NCBI GenBank assembly: GCA_945936265.1
Contig: CAMETB010000087.1
Location: 1 to 6,252, forward strand
From: an uncultured Clostridia bacterium
GTDB lineage: Bacteria; Bacillota; Clostridia; Oscillospirales; CAG-272
Direction of reading: 5' to 3'
Length of the DNA stretch: 6,252 nt
Below, piece by piece: positions 1-5,086 of this stretch. The notes below the pieces were generated by a model. It ran no database searches, was not told the origin of the DNA, and was given only the letters and a program-made list of their open reading frames with translations. A program made the translations under genes and the position numbers. Positions within the stretch are counted from its first letter, which is position 1; each line of letters starts with the position of its first letter.

Positions 1-865
1 AACGCTCCATAGCGTCCTTGTAGGTAAGACGAGGTATCGGTTGCTTTATCTCAACTCCGAGAATTTCTTTGAAAAGGCGGACGACATACCCCTCGTTCAT
101 ATTCATAATATCGTCCTGGTTTACAAAGGACATCTCGAGGTCTATCTGTGTAAATTCGGGCTGACGATCAGCGCGCAGATCCTCGTCCCTGAAGCAACGG
201 GCAAGTTGTATATACCTGTCATAACCAGCTATCATCAGAAGCTGCTTGTAAAGTTGGGGCGACTGCGGGAGAGCGTAAAAACTACCCTTGCGTATTCTCG
301 ACGGAACAAGATAATCCCTTGCCCCCTCCGGAGTAGACTTTATAAGCATAGGGGTTTCTATCTCGATAAAACCGTTCTCATAGTAATATTCTCTCGTTAC
401 CCTTGCTATTTCGTGACGCATAAGAATATTTTTCGTAAGCGTCGGGCGACGCAAATCAAGATAACGGTATTTCAGGCGGAGTTCGTCTTTTACATTCACT
501 GCGTCTGATATTTCAAACGGCGTCGTCTGCGCGGCGCTTATTATTTTGTATTCGTCAACCTCTATTTCAACGTCGCCGTTTTTTATCTGACTGTTGACGG
601 AAGAACGCTCTCTTACCGTTCCCTTTGCAACTACCACGTACTCGCTCCTCGTCTTAAACGCCGAGTCAAATACTGCTTTGTCCGTATTCTCGTCAAATGC
701 AAGCTGAACTATACCCGTTCTGTCCCTCAGATCTATGAATATAAGGCTTCCGAGGTCTCTTTGCTTTTGTACCCATCCGCACACGCATACTCTTTTTCCG
801 AGTTTTTCTCTGCATATCTCCCCGCAGTAGTCTGTACGTCTGTCCTCTTTTGTAAGTCTGTCCAT
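1..865 (-). CDS. aspS: Aspartyl-tRNA synthetase, N-terminal part (3' end beyond window)
   Basis: This cytoplasmic class II synthetase charges tRNA-Asp with aspartate using ATP. I translated the minus strand and obtained 288 residues; bacterial AspRS is about 590, so the insertion domain and most of the catalytic core, including motif 3, lie beyond the left edge. Residues 1-115 look like the OB-fold anticodon-binding domain (CGWVQKQRDLG at 29-39, IDLRDRTGIVQL at 44-55). The catalytic domain follows with LRLKYRYLDLRRP (129-141), ETPMLIKSTPEGARD (170-184), the QSPQLYKQ block (201-208) and motif 2, FRDEDLRADRQPEFTQ (225-240). The ATG is chosen because the protein aligns from the usual AspRS start and has a good Shine-Dalgarno 5 nt upstream. 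It is the second gene of the hisS operon, 10 bp after hisS. Leu38, at the site where non-discriminating enzymes often carry His, suggests a tRNA-Asp-specific enzyme; that is inference. No defects are seen in the visible part. Confidence 0.97.
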   Translation of the reverse strand, partial: MDRLTKEDRRTDYCGEICREKLGKRVCVCGWVQKQRDLGSLIFIDLRDRTGIVQLAFDENTDKAVFDSAFKTRSEYVVVAKGTVRERSSVNSQIKNGDVEIEVDEYKIISAAQTTPFEISDAVNVKDELRLKYRYLDLRRPTLTKNILMRHEIARVTREYYYENGFIEIETPMLIKSTPEGARDYLVPSRIRKGSFYALPQSPQLYKQLLMIAGYDRYIQLARCFRDEDLRADRQPEFTQIDLEMSFVNQDDIMNMNEGYVVRLFKEILGVEIKQPIPRLTYKDAMER

Positions 866-870
866 AATAA

Positions 871-877
871 CCCCTTT
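871..877 (-). promoter_or_regulatory. aspS ribosome binding site overlapping the hisS stop codon
   Basis: On the minus strand AAAGGGG sits 5 nt before the aspS ATG. Its first two A bases are the last two bases of the hisS TAA stop. This arrangement favours termination-reinitiation, so HisRS and AspRS output is probably translationally coupled (inference). Confidence 0.75.
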
Positions 878-2147
878 ACAGCATTGTAGGCTCTTTTGAG
901 AGCGATTCGTATATGCCGTTTATGTCTATTTCTTTCTGTGTGCTGTTCTGCATATTTTTAAGCTGTGCTTTTCCCGTCACAAGTTCGTTATCCCCTATTA
1001 TAAGCGTATAAGCTGCGCCGAGTTTGTCCGCATACTTCATCTGGGCTTTGAGGCTCCTTGCGCATATATCGCACTCCGCGTAAATTCCTCTGTTTCGTAG
1101 CGACAAAACGAGCGAAAGCGCTTTTGCGGTAGCCGCTTTTCCCATAGAAGCTATATAAAGAAGAGGTTTTTTCGCATCGTATGGCAATGCGCCGTTTTCT
1201 TTCATTGCAAGTATAAGTCTCGTTATTCCCATGGCAAAGCCTATTCCGGGCAGTGACGGGCCGCCGAGTTCTTCCATAAGGCCGTCATATCTTCCGCCCC
1301 CGCACACCGTGCTTTGCGCCCCTATACCCTCGCATATAAATTCAAATACGGTTTTGGTATAGTAATCAAGACCTCTTACTATTCTCGTGTCGATCTCATA
1401 CTCCGTTCCCTGAGCCTTTAAGTACTCCTGAAGATCGGCAAAATGATCTTTGCACTCATCGCAAAGATAATCAACCGTATTCGGTGCATCTTTTGCTATT
1501 TTTGCGCATTCGGGATTTTTGCAATCGAGTATTCTCAATGGATTGGTCTTAAGCCTTTCCCTGCAGGTATCGCAAAGTTCGCTCTCGTGCGACCCGAAAT
1601 AATCGGTGAGCGCCTGTCTGTAAAGCGGGCGGCACTCCTTACAGCCTATTGAGTTTATGTGGAGTTTTACATTCTTTATACCGAGGCGCCTGATTATCAT
1701 ATCGGCAAGAGAAATTACCGTCGCGTCGGCAGAGGAGTCCTTTGTGCCGAACATCTCCGTGCCGAACTGGAAAAATTCACGGCTCCTGCCTGCCTGCGGC
1801 TTTTCATATCTGAAACAGTTTATAAGATAGTAGTACTTAAGCGGCATGGCATCGGATGTCTTGCCGTTTTCCACTATTGCGCGCACGACCGATGCCGTAC
1901 CCTCCGGGCGCAGTGCAAACACTCTGCCCTCTTTATCCTCGAAGGTGTACATCTCTTTCTGTACAACGTCAGTTACCTCGCCCACCCCTCTCTTGAAAAG
2001 GGAGAGATCTTCAAAAGTAGGTGTTCTTATTTCACCGAAGCCGTAAAGTTCCGCCGTGTCCCTCGCCGTGCTCTCTATTCTCTTTATAAAACCCATCTCG
2101 TCGGGGAAAATGTCAATGGTTCCCCTCGGCTTTTTTATATTGCTCAT
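876..2147 (-). CDS. hisS: Histidyl-tRNA synthetase
   Basis: This cytoplasmic class II synthetase attaches histidine to tRNA-His. The 423 residues match the usual bacterial length (about 420-430). Visible blocks in order are the N-terminal KPRGTIDIFPDE (6-17), motif 1 region GFGEIRTPTFED (36-47), ALRPEGTASVVRA (78-90), motif 2 FRYEKPQAGRSREFFQ (112-127), the histidine-specific RGLDYYTKTVFEF (258-270), GGGRYDGL (283-290) and motif 3 GIGFAMGITR (301-310). The C-terminal anticodon-binding domain covers about 325-423. Between motif 2 and RGLDYY, eight cysteines (169, 172, 192, 195, 209, 214, 229, 232) occur mostly as CxxC pairs; this is a feature I recall from clostridial HisRS and suggests metal-binding knuckles. 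The ATG at 2147 is preferred over an in-frame TTG at 2162 because GAGGA lies 6 nt before the ATG. It is first in an operon with aspS, behind a consensus promoter. Confidence 0.98.
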   Translation of the reverse strand: MSNIKKPRGTIDIFPDEMGFIKRIESTARDTAELYGFGEIRTPTFEDLSLFKRGVGEVTDVVQKEMYTFEDKEGRVFALRPEGTASVVRAIVENGKTSDAMPLKYYYLINCFRYEKPQAGRSREFFQFGTEMFGTKDSSADATVISLADMIIRRLGIKNVKLHINSIGCKECRPLYRQALTDYFGSHESELCDTCRERLKTNPLRILDCKNPECAKIAKDAPNTVDYLCDECKDHFADLQEYLKAQGTEYEIDTRIVRGLDYYTKTVFEFICEGIGAQSTVCGGGRYDGLMEELGGPSLPGIGFAMGITRLILAMKENGALPYDAKKPLLYIASMGKAATAKALSLVLSLRNRGIYAECDICARSLKAQMKYADKLGAAYTLIIGDNELVTGKAQLKNMQNSTQKEIDINGIYESLSKEPTML

Positions 2148-2153
2148 ACAAAG

Positions 2154-2158
2154 TCCTC
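2154..2158 (-). promoter_or_regulatory. hisS ribosome binding site, decides the start
   Basis: GAGGA on the minus strand lies 6 nt upstream of the ATG at 2147. The alternative in-frame TTG at 2162 would place this element inside the coding region, so the ATG start is favoured. Confidence 0.8.
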
Positions 2159-2207
2159 GCAATTTCGAATTTCGATCATATTATGTAATTGTAAATCATT
2201 CTACATT

Positions 2208-2236
2208 ATTATAACAACTTTGTTCCCGACTGTCAA
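2208..2236 (-). promoter_or_regulatory. Consensus sigma-A promoter of hisS-aspS with extended -10
   Basis: On the minus strand TTGACA (2231-2236) and TATAAT (2208-2213) are separated by exactly 17 bp, and TGT directly precedes the -10, giving the extended TGn motif. Both hexamers are perfect matches. The predicted start near 2201 gives a leader of about 53 nt, too short for a T-box. The leader contains a 7-bp tandem repeat, AATTTCG read on the plus strand (2161-2174). Strong, largely constitutive transcription is expected (inference). Confidence 0.9.
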
Positions 2237-2269
2237 CACATTTCGGAAAACATAACCGTCATAATTCTG

Positions 2270-2302
2270 AAATAAAAGAAAAACGACGCCGTGGGCATCG
2301 TT
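2270..2302 (-). terminator. Intrinsic terminator of spoVG
   Basis: Read on the minus strand, AACGATGCC and GGCGTCGTT form a 9-bp stem with one T-G wobble and a CAC loop, followed by TTTCTTTTATTT. It lies 42 bp past the spoVG stop, and about 34 bp upstream of the hisS -35, so it insulates hisS from spoVG read-through. On the plus strand the same stem is followed by TTTTTG, but no plus-strand transcript is evident here. Confidence 0.88.
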
Positions 2303-2308
2303 TTTGAT

Positions 2309-2330
2309 ATTGATTATACGGAAAATCAAT
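2309..2330. repeat. Small inverted repeat in the spoVG 3' untranslated region
   Basis: ATTGATT (2309-2315) and AATCAAT (2324-2330) are perfect 7-bp arms around an 8-nt loop. It lies between the spoVG stop and the main terminator and has no U-tract, so it would be a transcript hairpin, possibly stabilising the 3' end, and not itself a terminator. Function is inferred only from position. Confidence 0.45.
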
Positions 2331-2344
2331 CGCCGTACGAATTT

Positions 2345-2653
2345 TTATACCTCTGCGGTATCGAAGTTTTCCTTTTCGTTCTCGGCAAGTTTTGCCTCTT
2401 CAAGACCGTCAAAATAAGCCTTGATAACGGCTCCTTCAAGCTCCGCTCTGAACTCGGAGTTTATCGGATGAACTATATCCCTGTACGTTCCGTCGGGATT
2501 TTTACGGCTTGGCATTACAATAAAGTATTTGTCTCTTGCATTGATAACCTTTATATCGTGGACGGCAAGTGCCCCGTCAAAAGTTACCGATACAACCGCC
2601 TTCATCGGTCCGTCATTGAAAAATTTTCTGATTTTGATGTCTGTAATAACCAT
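2345..2653 (-). CDS. spoVG: SpoVG-family regulatory protein
   Basis: SpoVG is a small nucleic-acid-binding regulator. In Bacillus it affects septation at sporulation, and in other Firmicutes it affects envelope and virulence genes. The 102 residues are slightly longer than the typical 85-97. Family blocks are clear: MVITDIKIRKF (1-11), VTFDGALAVHDIKVI (23-37), MPSRKNPDGTYRDIVHPIN (47-65) and a helical region about 68-82. The acidic tail from 84 (Glu and Asp-rich, ending TAEV) is the variable part. The ATG at 2653 is chosen because GGAGG sits 8 nt upstream and the family N-terminus starts here; the open frame reaches further upstream but passes through the promoter. It is transcribed alone, divergently from murC. 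In Bacillus and Clostridium spoVG usually sits near purR and glmU (recalled), which are absent here. The presence of spoVG does not by itself prove sporulation. Confidence 0.96.
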   Translation of the reverse strand: MVITDIKIRKFFNDGPMKAVVSVTFDGALAVHDIKVINARDKYFIVMPSRKNPDGTYRDIVHPINSEFRAELEGAVIKAYFDGLEEAKLAENEKENFDTAEV

Positions 2654-2661
2654 TTTGTGGT

Positions 2662-2666
2662 CCTCC
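2662..2666 (-). promoter_or_regulatory. spoVG ribosome binding site, decides the start
   Basis: GGAGG on the minus strand ends 8 nt before the ATG at 2653. It supports this start over upstream codons in the same open frame. Confidence 0.8.
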
Positions 2667-2693
2667 GTCGTTTTGTATTTCTTTGATAATTCA

Positions 2694-2702
2694 ATTATAG
2701 CA
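2694..2702 (-). promoter_or_regulatory. Extended -10 promoter of spoVG
   Basis: The minus strand reads TGCTATAAT, a perfect -10 (2694-2699) with the TGn extension. No good -35 is found at 16-18 bp, as expected for extended -10 promoters. The predicted start near 2687 gives a leader of about 34 nt containing the GGAGG site. The Bacillus spoVG promoter is sigma-H dependent (known), but I find no AGGA-type -35 here, so sigma-A use is inferred. Confidence 0.6.
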
Positions 2703-2707
2703 ACAAT

Positions 2708-2736
2708 TTGTGAACTGTTTGAGTACAAGGTGAAAT
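2708..2736 (+). promoter_or_regulatory. Weak candidate promoter of murC
   Basis: TTGTGA (2708-2713) and TGAAAT (2731-2736) are 17 bp apart, and each matches the sigma-A hexamer at 4 of 6 positions. This is the best-spaced pair I found in the spoVG-murC gap. It is not convincing; a TATAGA at 2772-2777 lacks a matching -35. If real, it overlaps the spoVG promoter region on the other strand. Confidence 0.2.
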
Positions 2737-2749
2737 ATTTCAGTGAAAT
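2730..2749. repeat. Perfect palindrome plus direct repeat between spoVG and murC
   Basis: TGAAATATTTCA (2731-2742) is a perfect 12-bp palindrome, and its left GTGAAAT (2730-2736) recurs directly at 2743-2749, 13 bp on. Placed between two divergent genes, it resembles a regulator binding site, but AT-rich palindromes also arise by chance and no known operator consensus is recognised. Confidence 0.35.
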
Positions 2750-2794
2750 CAAGTGGGATATTGTGTGAAAATATAGACAAAATCATTGTTTTTT

Positions 2795-2799
2795 GGAGG
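2795..2799 (+). promoter_or_regulatory. murC ribosome binding site, decides the start
   Basis: GGAGG ends 7 nt before the ATG at 2807. The open frame extends to a TTG at 2786, but that codon lies upstream of the Shine-Dalgarno, so the ATG is the start. Confidence 0.85.
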
Positions 2800-2806
2800 T
2801 TTTTGT

Positions 2807-4192
2807 ATGTCTTGCCCGAATACGCATTTTGACAAAACTGTCCTTTACGATATTTTCAGGAAAGCAAAAAAGATTTTTTTCATAGGCATAGGCGGCATCA
2901 GTATGAGCTCTCTTGCCGAATATTGTGTTTTTTGCGGCAAAGAGGTCTTCGGATACGACAGGGTGCGCTCAAAAATATGTGAAAAACTTGAGACAGTGTC
3001 TGAAATAAGATACTGTTCAAGCCCCGACAGCGTAATAGGAATGGATCTGGTCGTCTATACGGGCGCTATCGGAGAGGACAATTTTGAATACCGCAAAGCC
3101 GTATCGCTCGGTATTCCGACCGTATCGCGCGCCGATTTTCTCGGATGTATAATGACGGATTACAAAGCGAGAATAGGTGTTGCAGGTATGCACGGAAAAA
3201 GCACCACGTGTGCAATGCTCTCCCACGTTTTCGGATATGCGTCAAAGGATCCTACCGTTTTTTGCGGAGCAGAAATGCAGGAAACCTCCTCCGCCTACAA
3301 ATTCGGCAAAAAAGACTTTTTCATATTCGAGGCGTGCGAATATGAAGATTCATTTCTTAATATGTTGCCGACCGACGCCGTTATAACAAATATTGACTTT
3401 GACCACCCCGACTATTTCAAATCAATGGAACAAATAATATCCTCATTTCAAAAATACGCAGAAAAAGCCGACAGAGTGTTTATAAACGGCGATAACCCGA
3501 ACTTTCTTTTGTTAAAACACAAAAAAATAATAACCTTCGGTATGGGTGAGAAAAACGAATACAGAGCAAAAATCATACACTCCCCCGATAAAAATTTACA
3601 AAATATCATAAAGCCGCACTCCGAATTTGAGGTTTATAAGAGGGAAAAATTTCTCGCAAGGTGTTCCCTTCCGCAATCGGGGCTCCACAATATTTACAAT
3701 GCGCTCTGTAGCTTTGCCGTATCGTGTGAAAACGGCATAGAGCCGCATATTGTCGCCGAGGCGCTTTCCTCATTTGAGGGGAGCCGCAGAAGAATGGAAT
3801 TTTTAAGAATTACAGACACCGGGGCGTATCTTTTTGAAGATTATGCGCACCACCCGGCAGAAATAAGAGCCTCCATTGACTCGCTTTGTGAAATGGGCTT
3901 TAAGAAAATACTGTGCGTATTTCAGTCGCACACTTATTCGAGAACATATGCATTGTATAACGATTTTTGCCGTTCCTTTGGCAAGTGCGCATATCTTATA
4001 GTATATCCGATATATGCGGCAAGGGAGAAAAACGTCTATCCGATAACCGACGAGGGCTTTGCGGGTGACTGCGGCGGAATTTTTATGTCAGACTACACAT
4101 CTGTTTGCGACTACATAAAAAAGTCCGACGCGGACTGTGTGGTTGTAATGGGTGCCGGTGATATTGACGCTCTGTGTGATTTTATAAAATAA
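2807..4192 (+). CDS. murC: UDP-N-acetylmuramate--L-alanine ligase
   Basis: MurC adds L-alanine to UDP-N-acetylmuramate with ATP in the cytoplasm, starting the peptidoglycan stem peptide. The 461 residues show the three Mur-ligase domains. The N-terminal substrate domain has GIGGISMSSLAE (27-38). The central ATPase has the P-loop GMHGKSTT (127-134), FEACEYEDSF (174-183) and TNIDFDHPDYF (194-204), which resemble the Bacillus type. Next come the LHNIYNAL block (293-300) and the C-terminal domain with SRRRMEF (326-332), DYAHHPAEI (345-353), FQSHTYSR (372-379) and a closing MGAGDI (448-453). HNxxN and HHP support MurC over MurD, E or F. The P-loop has Ser132 where Thr is more usual, a conservative change. 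It is divergent from spoVG; no terminator is seen after it, so read-through into the methyltransferase gene is possible. A second, diverged MurC copy cannot be excluded without the rest of the genome. Confidence 0.92.
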   Translation: MSCPNTHFDKTVLYDIFRKAKKIFFIGIGGISMSSLAEYCVFCGKEVFGYDRVRSKICEKLETVSEIRYCSSPDSVIGMDLVVYTGAIGEDNFEYRKAVSLGIPTVSRADFLGCIMTDYKARIGVAGMHGKSTTCAMLSHVFGYASKDPTVFCGAEMQETSSAYKFGKKDFFIFEACEYEDSFLNMLPTDAVITNIDFDHPDYFKSMEQIISSFQKYAEKADRVFINGDNPNFLLLKHKKIITFGMGEKNEYRAKIIHSPDKNLQNIIKPHSEFEVYKREKFLARCSLPQSGLHNIYNALCSFAVSCENGIEPHIVAEALSSFEGSRRRMEFLRITDTGAYLFEDYAHHPAEIRASIDSLCEMGFKKILCVFQSHTYSRTYALYNDFCRSFGKCAYLIVYPIYAAREKNVYPITDEGFAGDCGGIFMSDYTSVCDYIKKSDADCVVVMGAGDIDALCDFIK

Positions 4193-4212
4193 GACTGCCC
4201 GAAAATTTAGTT

Positions 4213-4258
4213 TTGTCTTTACATTTCTCCACGGATAATGTATAATCTATAAAGACAA
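4213..4258. repeat. Inverted repeat flanking the methyltransferase promoter
   Basis: TTGTCTTTA (4213-4221) and TAAAGACAA (4250-4258) are perfect 9-bp inverted arms, about 37 bp centre to centre. The left arm overlaps the -35 and the right arm covers the predicted transcription start. This geometry suits a repressor binding at both sites, but the regulator is unknown. Confidence 0.5.
4218..4246 (+). promoter_or_regulatory. Sigma-A promoter of the methyltransferase-hslO unit
   Basis: TTTACA (4218-4223) and TATAAT (4241-4246) are 17 bp apart, matching 5 and 6 of 6 positions. The predicted start is near 4253, giving a leader of about 24 nt before the ATG at 4277. It lies 25 bp after the murC stop, so the downstream genes have their own promoter. 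Confidence 0.82.
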
Positions 4259-4276
4259 TACGGCGGGAGGTGCAAA

Positions 4277-5041
4277 ATGAGTAAAAATCAGTATCGCAAT
4301 ATAGCGTCAGTTTATGACTCGCTGAATTCCGGGTATGATTATAAAGATCTCGCACAATTTCTTGCAAAGGAAATACAATCAAATGAAAAAGTCAAATCCT
4401 CTCTCGTTCTCGACCTCGGTTGCGGAACGGGCAAGGTGACGTTCCTTCTGAGAGAACTCGGCTATGATATGACGGGAGTCGACATAAGTGAGGAAATGCT
4501 CTCGGTTGCAAGAAATATATGCGTAGAAAAAGATATTTCCGATATACTCTGGCTTTGCCAGGATATGCGCTCCTTTGAGCTTTACGGCACGGTTGACGCC
4601 TGCGTCTGCACCCTCGATTCGTTAAATTATCTTGTCGGTGCGGGCGACCTTAAAAAGTGCTTCTCGCTCGTTCACAACTACTTAATACCGGACGGAGTGT
4701 TTGTTTTTGATATAAATACGCCTTACAGATACAAAAATATCTACGGTGAAAACGACTATATTTTAGAGGACGAAAACGACCTTTGCGCGTGGCAGAACGA
4801 GTACGATGAAAAATCGCGTCTTTGCCACTTTTACTTAAGCGTCTTTTCAAAAACGCACGGCGATATTTACAAAAGGCGTGACGAAATTCAGACCCAGCGT
4901 TGCTATTCCATGAGGCAGATAAAAAAGGCACTTTCGGATTCTGGGTTTGAAATCATACACGTATCGGGCAATTTTGACGGAAAAGCATCAGACGAAAACG
5001 ATGAAAAGTGGTATTTTACTGCCCGTGCGATAAAAGAATAA
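4277..5041 (+). CDS. Class I SAM-dependent methyltransferase, substrate unknown
   Basis: This is a predicted soluble Rossmann-fold methyltransferase of 254 residues. Motif I is LDLGCGTGKV (45-54), the glycine-rich S-adenosylmethionine loop. GVDIS (67-71) carries the acidic residue (Asp69) expected to bind the ribose hydroxyls. CQDMRSF (94-100) is the adenine-side motif, VDACVCTLDSLNYL (106-119) the strand-4 region, and LIPDGVFVFDINT (136-148) the strand-5 block. The N-terminal YRNIASVYDSLN (6-17) is typical of the Methyltransf_25-like proteins of Firmicutes. Residues 150-254 form a beta-rich C-terminal part without a substrate signature that I recognise. The start is supported by GGGAGG 6 nt upstream, and the gene ends in tandem TAA codons. 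It lies 45 bp before hslO and probably shares its transcript. Small molecule, protein or RNA could be the target; the sequence does not say. Confidence 0.88.
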   Translation: MSKNQYRNIASVYDSLNSGYDYKDLAQFLAKEIQSNEKVKSSLVLDLGCGTGKVTFLLRELGYDMTGVDISEEMLSVARNICVEKDISDILWLCQDMRSFELYGTVDACVCTLDSLNYLVGAGDLKKCFSLVHNYLIPDGVFVFDINTPYRYKNIYGENDYILEDENDLCAWQNEYDEKSRLCHFYLSVFSKTHGDIYKRRDEIQTQRCYSMRQIKKALSDSGFEIIHVSGNFDGKASDENDEKWYFTARAIKE

Positions 5042-5044
5042 TAA

Positions 5045-5070
5045 AAAAGTGCTCATCTTTGCGCACTTTT
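5045..5070 (+). terminator. Intergenic hairpin before hslO (attenuator-like)
   Basis: AAAAGTGC (5045-5052) and GCACTTTT (5063-5070) form a perfect 8-bp stem with a 10-nt loop, starting 3 bp after the methyltransferase stop. The T-run is only four bases and is followed at once by the hslO Shine-Dalgarno AAGGAG (5071-5076). It may terminate some transcripts or act as a processing or stability element; full termination is unlikely because no hslO promoter is seen. Confidence 0.5.
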
Positions 5071-5086
5071 AAGGAGATATAAAGTA

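Noticed and set aside
41..508. Open frame of 155 codons on the plus strand
   Set aside because: It is antisense to aspS, whose minus-strand translation gives clear AspRS motifs; the plus-strand product resembles nothing and has no ribosome binding site.
2148..2162. Longer HisRS start at TTG 2162 (adds five residues)
   Set aside because: The GAGGA element at 2154-2158 lies inside that extension and is correctly spaced for the ATG at 2147.
1659..2255. Open frame of 198 codons on the plus strand
   Set aside because: It is antisense to hisS and runs through the hisS promoter; it has no recognisable domain and is a shadow of the real gene.
2291..2686. Open frame of 131 codons on the plus strand opposite spoVG
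   Set aside because: Its GTG start lies in the loop of the spoVG terminator and there is no Shine-Dalgarno; the minus-strand SpoVG assignment explains the region.
2654..2752. N-terminal extension of SpoVG by 33 residues
   Set aside because: The extension crosses the TGCTATAAT promoter and the GGAGG site, and SpoVG proteins begin at the internal Met.
2786..2806. MurC start at TTG 2786
   Set aside because: The codon lies upstream of the GGAGG at 2795-2799, which positions ribosomes on the ATG at 2807.
4650..4931. Open frame opposite the methyltransferase gene
   Set aside because: It is antisense to a gene with clear methyltransferase motifs and has no supporting ribosome binding site.
5045..5070. 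CIRCE/HrcA operator upstream of hslO
   Set aside because: CIRCE is TTAGCACTC-N9-GAGTGCTAA; the arms here are AAAAGTGC and GCACTTTT, which do not match.
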